Notes under the pieces: model-generated
The model's input: the letters and a program-made list of their open reading frames with translations, nothing else
What the model was told of the DNA's origin: nothing
The model's database searches: none
Made by a program: the position numbers and the translations under genes
Shown: positions 1 through 6,743 of the stretch, one piece after another
Layout of the letters: each line of letters opens with the position of its first letter
How positions within the stretch are numbered: the stretch's first letter is position 1
Assembly: GCA_030607765.1 (NCBI GenBank)
Contig: JAUWJJ010000038.1
Location: forward strand, 1-8,239
Length of the DNA: 8,239 nt
DNA from: Candidatus Aerophobota bacterium
GTDB lineage: Bacteria; Aerophobota; Aerophobia; Aerophobales; B3-G15
Direction: 5' to 3'

Positions 1-1820
1 CTATTGCTGAAGGCATAGCTCAAAGAATAGTCGATGGTTCTCTGCCCGAGCCTTTGCTTGGTAAAAGAGTGGTTACAATTGAGTTAGGATCAGTGGTAGC
101 GGGAACTAAATATCGAGGAGAATTTGAAAAACGGATGGAGAGAATATTAAACGAGATTAGAAAAGCCAAAAACATAATCCTTTTTGTAGATGAGATACAT
201 ACTTTGGGTGGAGCAGGAGCAGCAGAAGGAGCTATAGATGCCTCTAATATTCTTAAACCAGCCCTGGCCAGAGGAGAACTTCAGTGTATTGGAGCAACTA
301 CTCTGGATGAATATCGTAAATATATTGAAAGAGATGAAGCTTTGGAGAGAAGATTCCAAATTGTGATGGTAAATGAGCCTACAGTAAAACAAACCATAGA
401 AATTCTTAAAGGGTTAAGGGATGAATACGAGGCTTTTCACAGAGTAAGGATAACCGATGAAGCTCTGGTAGCCGCAACAAAACTTTCTCATAGATACATT
501 CAAGGTAGGTTTTTACCTGATAAGGCTATCGATGTAATAGATGAGGCAGCAGCTCGAGTGAAATTACAAAGTAATATTCGTCCCAAAGAACTCAAAAATA
601 TAGAATCTGAGTTAGAAAAGGTAAAGAATGAGAAAGAGGAAGCTATAAAAGCTCAGGAGTTTGAAAAAGCTGCCAGGCTTCGGGATAAGGAGAAAAACCT
701 AAAGAAAAAATTGATGGAGCAAAAAACTTATTGGGAAGCAGATAAAGGAAAGAAAGTGGAGGAACAAGTAGTTACTGTGAAAGATGTAGCTTACATAGTT
801 TCCAGCTGGACCAACATTCCTCTCAGGGATTTGACTGAAGCTGAGTCTAAGAAACTGCTTAAAATGGAGGAGGTTATTCATAAGCGGGTAATTGGTCAGG
901 AAGAAGCTATAAAGGCAGTGTCTCAGTCCATTCGTCGGGCTCAGGCAGGGGTGAAAAATATTAAGCGTCCCATTGGAGTGTTTATGTTTCTTGGTCCGAC
1001 TGGAGTAGGTAAAACAGAATTAGCCCGTACTTTAGCAGAATTTCTTTTTGGAGACGAGGATGCTACGGTTCGTCTGGATATGTCAGAGTATATGGAGAAA
1101 TTTACTGTGTCCCGTCTTACTGGAGCTCCTCCCGGTTATGTGGGTTACCAGGAAGGGGGAGAATTAACAGAGAAGGTGAGACGCAGACCTTACTCGGTGA
1201 TTTTACTTGATGAAATAGAAAAGGCCCATCCCGATGTATTTAACATACTTCTTCAAATTATGGAAGATGGAAGATTATCGGATAGCTTAGGACATACTGT
1301 AGATTTCAGGAATGCGGTGTTAATTATGACTTCCAATTTAGGAGCGGAACAAATTGTCAGTGGGTCCAGCTTAGGATTTCAGCCCGGCGAAGAAGGTGGA
1401 ATGGGCTACAAGGAGATAAAGGCCCGTGTACTGTCTGAATTAAAGAGACATTTTCTTCCTGAGTTTTTAAATCGGTTAGATGAGGTTATTGTCTTTCACC
1501 CTTTAACCAGAAAAGATATGAAAAAAATTGTAGATTTGATGTTAAAGGAAGAAGGGGAACTGTTGAAGGAGAGAAATGTAACTTTAGAGGTAACTGAAAG
1601 AACACGAGGGTTAATTGCAAAAGAAGGTTACGATCCCGATTTTGGAGCTCGGCCCTTGAGAAGATCCATCCAGAAGCTGATTGAAAATCCTCTTTCTGAA
1701 AAGATTCTCCAGGGAAAATTTCAGGAGGGAGATACTATAGTAGTGGATGTAAAAGATGGGCAAATTACTTTTAGTAAAAAGGAAAGTAAGGCTAAGACTA
1801 AAACAAAGATAAAAAGTTAA
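1..1820 (+). CDS. clpC: ATP-dependent Clp protease ATP-binding subunit ClpC (5' partial)
   Basis: AAA+ unfoldase that feeds proteins to the ClpP peptidase in the cytoplasm. The open frame enters at base 3, so the gene starts upstream; the TTG at 54 is an internal Leu. About 605 residues are present. The N-domain and the first Walker A lie outside the window; the reading begins with the IAEGLAQ-like helix that follows that P-loop. Numbering from base 3: D1 Walker B LFVDEIH at about 60-66; a coiled UVR motif (KEEAIKAQEFEKAARLRD) at about 211-228, which marks ClpC rather than ClpA or ClpB; D2 Walker A GPTGVGKT at 331-338; D2 Walker B VILLDEIEKAHPDV at 399-412; a SLGF tripeptide-type ClpP-docking loop near 456-459; sensor-2 GARPLRR at 548-554. 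It ends in a Lys-rich tail (KAKTKTKIKS). No clpP, mcsA, mcsB or ctsR is adjacent here. The family call is secure; ClpP partnership is inferred from the LGF loop. Confidence 0.96.
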   Translation, partial: IAEGIAQRIVDGSLPEPLLGKRVVTIELGSVVAGTKYRGEFEKRMERILNEIRKAKNIILFVDEIHTLGGAGAAEGAIDASNILKPALARGELQCIGATTLDEYRKYIERDEALERRFQIVMVNEPTVKQTIEILKGLRDEYEAFHRVRITDEALVAATKLSHRYIQGRFLPDKAIDVIDEAAARVKLQSNIRPKELKNIESELEKVKNEKEEAIKAQEFEKAARLRDKEKNLKKKLMEQKTYWEADKGKKVEEQVVTVKDVAYIVSSWTNIPLRDLTEAESKKLLKMEEVIHKRVIGQEEAIKAVSQSIRRAQAGVKNIKRPIGVFMFLGPTGVGKTELARTLAEFLFGDEDATVRLDMSEYMEKFTVSRLTGAPPGYVGYQEGGELTEKVRRRPYSVILLDEIEKAHPDVFNILLQIMEDGRLSDSLGHTVDFRNAVLIMTSNLGAEQIVSGSSLGFQPGEEGGMGYKEIKARVLSELKRHFLPEFLNRLDEVIVFHPLTRKDMKKIVDLMLKEEGELLKERNVTLEVTERTRGLIAKEGYDPDFGARPLRRSIQKLIENPLSEKILQGKFQEGDTIVVDVKDGQITFSKKESKAKTKTKIKS

Positions 1821-1870
1821 TGCGTGAATGCGATGATGCGTAAAAGTGTTAATGCGCAGATGCATTAACA
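1816..1870. repeat. ATGCG-rich degenerate repeat with a 9-bp hairpin after clpC
   Basis: GTTAATGCG occurs at 1816-1824, overlapping the clpC stop, and again at 1848-1856. Further ATGCG copies lie between them. The second copy forms a perfect inverted repeat: TGTTAATGC (1847-1855), a 6-nt loop, and GCATTAACA (1862-1870). No T-run follows, so a rho-independent terminator is not supported. It looks like intergenic repeat DNA that has reached the end of clpC. Confidence 0.5.
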
Positions 1871-1897
1871 GAACAGACGGAATGACCAGAAAAACGA

Positions 1898-1928
1898 AAT
1901 CAGCGTCCATCTGCGGCTAAATAATTAC
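1898..1928. repeat. Short dispersed-type repeat (ATCTGCG family) upstream of bamA
   Basis: Two near-copies sit 10 nt apart, ATCAGCG at 1899-1905 and ATCTGCG at 1909-1915, followed by GCTAAATAATTAC. From memory, strings of the type CGTCCATCTGCGGCTAA recur in intergenic regions of many environmental bacterial genomes. Only one unit is present here, so membership in a genome-wide family is inferred. No clear promoter was found in the 117-nt clpC-bamA gap. Confidence 0.4.
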
Positions 1929-1937
1929 AAGGTAAAA

Positions 1938-4181
1938 ATGAGAAACTATACTAATTTTTTCCCCTTCCCAAAACGGGAAGGGGAATTTGTTAAGGTGATA
2001 GTAGGCTTGGCTGTAATTTTTCTTTTTTTATTTTCATCTCAAGGAATAGCCCAGCAAACATCTTTGATTAAGGAAGTTAGAATTCAGGAAAATCATTGGA
2101 TTGAAGAAGATGAAATTAAAAAGGTTATTAAAAGTAAGGTGGGGGAATCTCTTTCAGAGGAAAAGGTGAGAGAGGATATGCAATTAATTTATGATTTAGG
2201 TTATTTTTCCTCTCTTAAAGCCCTAAAAGAGGATACCCCGGAAGGAATTATTCTTATCTTTGTGGTTAAAGAAAACCAAAATATAGCCGAGATTGAATTT
2301 AGGGGAGTTAAGGGGAAAGAAATAAATGAATTAAAGAAAATGCTCACTTTTGAAAATAAAGAGCTTTGGAATTTTAATAAGATAAAGAAAAGTAAAGAGA
2401 AAATTACTGAATTTTACCACAAGAGAGGATATCTTTCTGCTAAGATAGATATCTTTCCACTTGTTATTGAGAAAAACCAATGCAAAGCAGTAATTGATGT
2501 TGATAAGGGAAAACTAATAAGGGTAATGGAAGTAGAGATAAAGGGCAATCACTTTTTCTCCGTTCCTAAGATTTGCTCTCTTATGAAGACCAGATTTCAA
2601 AGGTACTTTGACAGGGAACTGCTAAAAGAAGATATTAAAAAGATTACCCGAGCTTACCAGCAAGCTGGTTATTATTTTGCTTATTTTAAACAACCAGAAT
2701 TTAGCTTTTTTAGAGAAGATGAAGTAGATTGGGTGAAGATATTTCTTGAGGTGGTGGAAGGGAAAAAATTCTCTGTGGGGGAGATTGATGTAGAGGGAAA
2801 CAGTGTTTTATCTACTCATCAGATACTGGATCTAATAAGTCCTCGGAAGAGCGAGGTTTTTGATTCGACCCAACTGAAAAAAAGTATAGATAGAATTCAA
2901 GATATGTATGCGAAAAGAGGTTGTCTATATGCTCAATTGAATAGTAGTCTTGATTTTAATCAAGAAAATGGGCTGGTTAGAATTGAAATTGTTGTCAAGG
3001 AAAATGAACAGGTAAAGGTAGGCAATGTTAGAATTGAAGGTAACAAAACTACCAAACGGAGAGTGTTCGATCATGCAATGCTTCTTAAAAAAGGCGATAT
3101 TTTCAATGTAGAAGAGTTAAGAGAGAGTTGGCGTAGGTTGTATAATCTTGGTTTTTTTGAAAAAGTGGAAATGGAACCTCATACTACTTCTTCCTCTTCA
3201 ATTTTAGATTTATTGGTTAAAGTGGAAGAGACAGAGAAAAGGGGAACTTTTGCTGTAGGGGTATCCTACGGTTCTCATTCTGGCTTAGAAGGTTTTATTC
3301 AGATAGCCAAGGATAATCTCTGGGGAGAAGGTAAGAAAATAGGGGTGGATTGGATTTTTGGGGAAAAAAGGAGTGATTATGAGATAAATTATTTAGATAG
3401 ATGGTACAGGGGTAGCTCTACCAGGTTAGATATAAAACTGTATGATAGGGAACGTGAGTATGAGGATTATGGAGAGCATGAGTATATGGGAGAATATGAA
3501 TATATTAAAAGAAAAACAGGGGTAGAGATAGGTTTGGGATGGCCCTGGACTAAATATTTGCGTTTTTCACTAACAGCAAAAGTTGAAAGGGTAGATATTA
3601 CGGGGGATGATTTACCTGAGGGTGAGAAGGAAGGAGAAAAAACTTATCAAGGTTTAGTTCCTACCTTAATGAGGGATTCCCGGGTAAGAGATGAAGCTTT
3701 TAACCCTTACAAAGGTTCCTACTCTCTTATTTCTATAGAGAAAAGTGGGGGATTCTTAGGGGGTGACGTTGATTTTACCAAGTATGGAGTTGAGACAAGG
3801 ATATATCTGCGTCGGGGTGAGTTCTGGAAGTCTCCTATCTTAGCCCTTAGATTAAGAGGAAAATGGGGTGATAATCTTCCCTATTATGAGGAATTTTATG
3901 TTGGAGGACAAAATAGTTTAAGAGGATACCAGGAAAATGAATTTGTAGGAACCAGAGTCCTTCTGGGAACTTTGGAATTGAGGATTCCTGTCCAAGAGGG
4001 AATTGTGGGATATCTGTTTGTTGATGTGGGGAAAATTTGGCAAAGAAATTCAATGGAAGAATTTAAAGTAGGATATGGGTTTGGGGTTCAGATAAATTCG
4101 CCCATTGGTATACTTCGCTTTGATTATGGAATAGCTAAGGAAGAAAAAAAATTTTATTTTGGAATGGGAGAAATATTTTAA
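1938..4181 (+). CDS. bamA: Outer membrane protein assembly factor BamA (Omp85 family)
   Basis: Central subunit of the BAM complex, which folds beta-barrel proteins into the outer membrane; this makes the host a diderm. From the ATG at 1938 it is 747 aa, close to the usual BamA length. A signal peptide has its hydrophobic core at residues 20-34 and probable cleavage after GIA (36-38). Five POTRA domains follow, at roughly 42-113, 114-190, 191-274, 276-356 and 358-431, each with the VxxIxIxGN-like strand or the YxxxGYxxA helix end. The 16-strand barrel runs from about 434 to 747, with the lid motif LRGY at 661-664 (after VGGQNS) and a C-terminal Phe as the beta-signal. The start is uncertain. 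ATG 1938 has a weak AAGG 5 nt upstream, but residues 9-15 are encoded by a perfect hairpin. GTG 1995 would give a signal peptide with no basic n-region. ATG is kept because it retains K12, R13 and K19. Confidence 0.95.
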   Translation: MRNYTNFFPFPKREGEFVKVIVGLAVIFLFLFSSQGIAQQTSLIKEVRIQENHWIEEDEIKKVIKSKVGESLSEEKVREDMQLIYDLGYFSSLKALKEDTPEGIILIFVVKENQNIAEIEFRGVKGKEINELKKMLTFENKELWNFNKIKKSKEKITEFYHKRGYLSAKIDIFPLVIEKNQCKAVIDVDKGKLIRVMEVEIKGNHFFSVPKICSLMKTRFQRYFDRELLKEDIKKITRAYQQAGYYFAYFKQPEFSFFREDEVDWVKIFLEVVEGKKFSVGEIDVEGNSVLSTHQILDLISPRKSEVFDSTQLKKSIDRIQDMYAKRGCLYAQLNSSLDFNQENGLVRIEIVVKENEQVKVGNVRIEGNKTTKRRVFDHAMLLKKGDIFNVEELRESWRRLYNLGFFEKVEMEPHTTSSSSILDLLVKVEETEKRGTFAVGVSYGSHSGLEGFIQIAKDNLWGEGKKIGVDWIFGEKRSDYEINYLDRWYRGSSTRLDIKLYDREREYEDYGEHEYMGEYEYIKRKTGVEIGLGWPWTKYLRFSLTAKVERVDITGDDLPEGEKEGEKTYQGLVPTLMRDSRVRDEAFNPYKGSYSLISIEKSGGFLGGDVDFTKYGVETRIYLRRGEFWKSPILALRLRGKWGDNLPYYEEFYVGGQNSLRGYQENEFVGTRVLLGTLELRIPVQEGIVGYLFVDVGKIWQRNSMEEFKVGYGFGVQINSPIGILRFDYGIAKEEKKFYFGMGEIF
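1961..1983. repeat. Perfect 9-bp hairpin at the 5' end of bamA
   Basis: CCCCTTCCC (1961-1969), loop AAAAC, GGGAAGGGG (1975-1983). It is strongly G+C-rich in an A+T-rich setting and is preceded, not followed, by T6, so it does not look like a terminator on either strand. Its 3' arm is purine-rich and resembles a Shine-Dalgarno for the in-frame GTG at 1995, which it would sequester. It could equally be a dispersed hairpin repeat inserted near the gene start. Confidence 0.6.
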
Positions 4182-4723
4182 TAAGAATTAGCGGAGGCAA
4201 AGTTAAGGGAAGAAAGATTAATTCCAGAAGAGGTTTTTTTACCCGTCCTCTTCTCTCATCGGTAAGGAGGTCTCTTTTTGATGTAATAGGAGATTTAATT
4301 GAAGAGAGCAAATTTTTAGACCTTTATGCAGGAGTGGGAACAGTAGGAATAGAAGCTCTATCCAGAGGAGCAAGAGAAGTTGTTTTTGTGGAAAAGGAAA
4401 AAGTTTGCATTCAGATAATAAGGCAAAATCTTTTCATCTGCAATTGTTTATCCCGTTCCCGGATATACCAGGAAAATGTTCTTAGATTTCTCCCCTATCT
4501 TTTATCTAAGGAAAACTTTCATTTTATCTTCGTTGGTCCTCCTTATTTCAAAGGATTACAGGATAAAACCCTAAATATAATTATACAGGTAGTTAGGGGA
4601 GAAACTTGCCTCATTGTGCAGCATTCCCCAAAAGAAGAAATTAACTTTAAAAGAAAGATGGTAACTTTAATTAAACAGAAAAGGTATGGTGATACCTTTT
4701 TAACTTTTCTACAGATAAATTAA
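4181..4723 (+). CDS. rsmD: 16S rRNA (guanine966-N2)-methyltransferase RsmD, probable ATA start
   Basis: SAM-dependent Rossmann-fold enzyme of the RsmD family, which methylates G966 of 16S rRNA in the small subunit. Read from 4181 the product is 180 aa, a normal family length, and opens with IRISGGKVKGRKI, matching the usual MRIISGKYKGRKL start. No ATG, GTG or TTG exists in this frame between the TAA at 4136 and the GTG at 4334, and a GTG start would delete the whole N-terminal region and half of the SAM motif. The ATA at 4181 overlaps the bamA stop (TAATA), the position where TAATG is expected; GGGAG lies 10 nt upstream. The SAM-binding motif DLYAGVGTVGIEALSRGA is at about 47-64, and the C-terminal KRYGDTFLTF is typical. 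Oddities: the catalytic DPPY reads GPPY at 119-122, and RPTxDxVRE reads RPLLSSVRR. The frame is otherwise open throughout. It may be a diverged, weakly expressed or inactive enzyme. Confidence 0.8.
   Translation: MRISGGKVKGRKINSRRGFFTRPLLSSVRRSLFDVIGDLIEESKFLDLYAGVGTVGIEALSRGAREVVFVEKEKVCIQIIRQNLFICNCLSRSRIYQENVLRFLPYLLSKENFHFIFVGPPYFKGLQDKTLNIIIQVVRGETCLIVQHSPKEEINFKRKMVTLIKQKRYGDTFLTFLQIN
4679..4701 (+). terminator. Weak terminator-like hairpin in the 3' end of rsmD
   Basis: AAAAGGTAT (4679-4687), loop GGTG, ATACCTTTT (4692-4700), followed by T, AA and CTTTTC. The 9-bp stem has only two G-C pairs, and most of the T-run is consumed by the stem. It lies inside the coding sequence, 20 nt before the stop. 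It may attenuate the bamA-rsmD transcript, but it is weak. Confidence 0.25.
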
Positions 4724-4734
4724 GGAAATTTTTT

Positions 4735-4784
4735 GACCACTGAGACCACTGAGACCACTGAGATCACTGAAAACACAGAGAGAC
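4735..4784. repeat. Tandem 9-bp ACCACTGAG repeat, left arm of an inverted pair
   Basis: Four tandem 9-mers lie at 4736-4744, 4745-4753, 4754-4762 and 4763-4771; the first three are identical and the last is ATCACTGAA. They run on into AACACAGAGAGAC. CACTGAAAACAC at 4765-4776 is exactly inverted at 4905-4916. The sequence resembles the CACTGAGAACACAGAG type of short intergenic repeat that I recall from many environmental bacterial and archaeal genomes. Confidence 0.65.
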
Positions 4785-4851
4785 TAAACGCATAGCACAC
4801 CATGTAAAAGTCAAGTGCATTTTTAAAGAAATCTTAATTTACTGAGGAATT

Positions 4852-4857
4852 TATAAT
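4852..4857 (+). promoter_or_regulatory. Possible -10 box for uvrC-ogt
   Basis: A perfect TATAAT lies about 90 nt upstream of the uvrC TTG, between the two arms of the inverted repeat. No good -35 box is seen 16-18 nt upstream and there is no extended TG, so in A+T-rich DNA this may be chance. Confidence 0.25.
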
Positions 4858-4892
4858 TCTAATTCGTTACCAAGGGCATTTTCCTAAGTCTT

Positions 4893-4920
4893 CCAGTGAA
4901 TTCAGTGTTTTCAGTGGTTA
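4893..4920. repeat. Inverted partner of the CACTGA repeat, just before uvrC
   Basis: The reverse complement of 4902-4917 (CCACTGAAAACACTGA) matches 4764-4779 at 14 of 16 positions, with a 12-nt perfect core. Together with the left arm it brackets an element of about 186 nt that carries no gene. A GTG at 4896 inside this repeat is in frame with uvrC but is not the real start. Confidence 0.55.
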
Positions 4921-4934
4921 TTTTTTTTAAAAAG

Positions 4935-4940
4935 AGAAGG
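4935..4940 (+). promoter_or_regulatory. Ribosome binding site that sets the uvrC start
   Basis: AGAAGG ends 6 nt before the TTG at 4947. This spacing and the MALKEKLDLLPDKSGVY start agree with UvrC N-termini, so the longer reading from GTG 4896, which would translate repeat DNA, is discarded. Confidence 0.7.
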
Positions 4941-4946
4941 TTTACC

Positions 4947-6743
4947 TTGGCTCTGAAAGAGAAATTGGATCTTTTACCCGATAAATCAGGAGTATATTTT
5001 TTTAAGAACGAGAATGGAAAGATTCTTTATGTGGGGAAGGCTCTTTCCCTTAAGAGGAGAGTAAGATCTTATTTCCAAAAGGGTACTCTCCCCCCCCGAA
5101 TCCATTCTCTTATGAGAAAAGTCTATAACTTAGAGTGGATTATTACTGAATCAGAAGCTGAGGCTTTTCTCTTAGAATCAAACCTTATTAAGCACCACCA
5201 CCCCCATTATAACATTCGATTAAGGGATGATAAATCATATCCCTATATTAAAATCACTACTGCTGAGGGTTTCCCTCGTGTCTTTTTAACTCGCAATCCC
5301 AAAAGGGATGGTTCTCTTTACTTTGGCCCTTATGCAAATGTGAAGGCAGCTAAGAAAACCTTAAGATTAATTCAACGCCTGTTTCCTTTGCGTCGGTGCA
5401 AAGATAAATTCAAAATTAAGTTAAGTCCCTGTCTTAATTTTCATATAGGGCAGTGTAGCGCTCCCTGCGTAGGCAGGATAAGTAAAGAAGAATATGATTA
5501 TTTAGTGAAGAATGTTTGTCTTTTCCTGCAGGGGCATTACGAGAGTTTACTTTCCAGTCTGGAAAAGGAGATGTCGAAAGCATCAGATAATGAGAATTTT
5601 GAGAGGGCGGCAAAGCTGAGAGATTGTATCAGGGCTATACAGCGAGTTCATCAAACTCAAAAAGTAATTTCCTTTCCAGGAGAGAATATGGATTTAATAG
5701 TAATTGCCTCTCAAGTAAAAAATGCCTGTGCTTTAGTTTTTGTAGTTAGAGATGGTAAGGTTATAGAAAAAAAACACTTCTTGCTTAAAATTGAAAAAGG
5801 AGATAAAGAAAGGGACATCTTATCTTATTTTATTAAGCGATACTATGCTGATGTTTCTTTTATTCCCCCTCAAATTGTTATTCCTTGTAGTTTAGCTGAG
5901 AAGGAAGAGATAATCCGATGGTTATCAGAAAAAAGAAAAGGAAAGGTAAAATTTCGGGTTCCTTGCAGGGGGAAAAAGCTAAAGTTAATGTCCTTAGCTA
6001 AGGAAAATGCTTGGCTTATTTTAGGGCAGAGTAAGGGAAAAGATAAAGATAAGGCTTTGAGGCAAATTAGAAATTATCTTAATTTGCCTCAGGTTCCCAC
6101 TCGGATAGAAGGATTTGACATTTCCAATATTTCCGGTAAACAACCGACTGGTTCAGTGGTAGTTTTTGAAGAGGGGAAACCAAAGAAATCCGAATATCGG
6201 AAGTTTAAAATTAAAACAGTAAAAGGAATAGATGATTTTGCTATGTTAAGTGAGGTGATGAGCCGTCGTTATAAAAGGCTATTAAAAGAAAAAAAAACTC
6301 TTCCCCAACTTATCCTAATAGATGGAGGGAAAGGTCAGGTGAGTTCCTGCTTTAAAGTCTTAAAGGAGCTTAATTTAACTTATATATCTCTAATAGGTCT
6401 GGCTAAGGGATTTGAGGAGGTTTATATTCCTCATAGCTCTTCTCCTCTGGGTATTTCTCAAAATTCAGAAGCTTTAAAACTGTTTCAGGAAGTAAGAGAT
6501 GAAGCTCATCGATTTGCTCATTCCTACCACCAGAAAAGAAGACAAAAAAAGTTAAAGGAATCTTCCCTGGATAAAATTCCGGGGGTGGGACCTAAAATAA
6601 GGAAGCTCCTTTTAAGCTACTTTCAATCGGTGGAAAAGATAAAAAAAAGTAGTGTTGGTGAGTTAAAGAAAATTCCAGGAATTGGTAAGAAAACAGCCAA
6701 GAAGATTTTAGACTATCTCAATAAGGATAAGTTAAATGACTGA
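4947..6743 (+). CDS. uvrC: Excinuclease ABC subunit C (UvrC)
   Basis: Dual-incision nuclease of bacterial nucleotide excision repair. It binds UvrB at the lesion and cuts 3' and then 5' of the damage. From the TTG at 4947 it is 598 aa, a full family length. The N-terminal GIY-YIG nuclease covers about 10-95 (SGVY 14-17, LYVG 27-30, Glu77 in FLLESNLIK). Four cysteines, C151, C162, C170 and C174, have the spacing of the UvrC iron-sulfur ligand set. A UVR motif for UvrB contact lies at about 207-235 (NFERAAKLRD). The RNase H-like nuclease has candidate triad residues D391 (GFDISN), D459 (LIDGGKGQ) and H521 (RDEAHRFAH). Tandem helix-hairpin-helix motifs, PGVGPK and PGIGKK, lie at about 545-592. 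It overlaps ogt by 8 nt, suggesting translational coupling. All catalytic sites look intact. uvrA and uvrB are not nearby. Confidence 0.97.
   Translation: MALKEKLDLLPDKSGVYFFKNENGKILYVGKALSLKRRVRSYFQKGTLPPRIHSLMRKVYNLEWIITESEAEAFLLESNLIKHHHPHYNIRLRDDKSYPYIKITTAEGFPRVFLTRNPKRDGSLYFGPYANVKAAKKTLRLIQRLFPLRRCKDKFKIKLSPCLNFHIGQCSAPCVGRISKEEYDYLVKNVCLFLQGHYESLLSSLEKEMSKASDNENFERAAKLRDCIRAIQRVHQTQKVISFPGENMDLIVIASQVKNACALVFVVRDGKVIEKKHFLLKIEKGDKERDILSYFIKRYYADVSFIPPQIVIPCSLAEKEEIIRWLSEKRKGKVKFRVPCRGKKLKLMSLAKENAWLILGQSKGKDKDKALRQIRNYLNLPQVPTRIEGFDISNISGKQPTGSVVVFEEGKPKKSEYRKFKIKTVKGIDDFAMLSEVMSRRYKRLLKEKKTLPQLILIDGGKGQVSSCFKVLKELNLTYISLIGLAKGFEEVYIPHSSSPLGISQNSEALKLFQEVRDEAHRFAHSYHQKRRQKKLKESSLDKIPGVGPKIRKLLLSYFQSVEKIKKSSVGELKKIPGIGKKTAKKILDYLNKDKLND

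Noticed and set aside
54..56. TTG 54 as the clpC start
   Set aside because: The frame continues upstream to base 3 with conserved ClpC sequence (IAEGIAQRIVDG), so the gene is simply cut by the window edge.
147..392. Minus-strand open frames at 147-392, 699-881, 1611-1910 and 3847-4053
   Set aside because: They lie wholly or largely opposite strongly conserved clpC or bamA sequence, have no recognisable domains, and look like shadows of A+T-rich coding DNA.
1961..1983. bamA-proximal hairpin as a rho-independent terminator
   Set aside because: The T-run precedes the hairpin on the + strand, and on the - strand the stem is followed by A residues.
4263..4286. Strong AAGGAGGT inside rsmD followed by ATG TAA
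   Set aside because: The site arises from consecutive AGG Arg codons; the downstream ATG at 4281 is out of frame with rsmD and is stopped by the next codon, so no gene is served.
4334..4723. rsmD starting at GTG 4334 (129 aa)
   Set aside because: It would begin in the middle of the SAM-binding loop DLYAGVGTVG and discard a well-conserved N-terminal region that is open in the same frame.
4736..4771. Tandem 9-mers as a CRISPR array
   Set aside because: The units abut with no spacers, are far too short for CRISPR repeats, and there are no cas genes.
4896..4946. uvrC start at GTG 4896, giving 17 extra residues
   Set aside because: The extension is encoded by the inverted CACTGA repeat and a poly-T/A tract, has no UvrC similarity, and lacks a good ribosome site. 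TTG 4947 has AGAAGG at 6 nt and a typical UvrC N-terminus.
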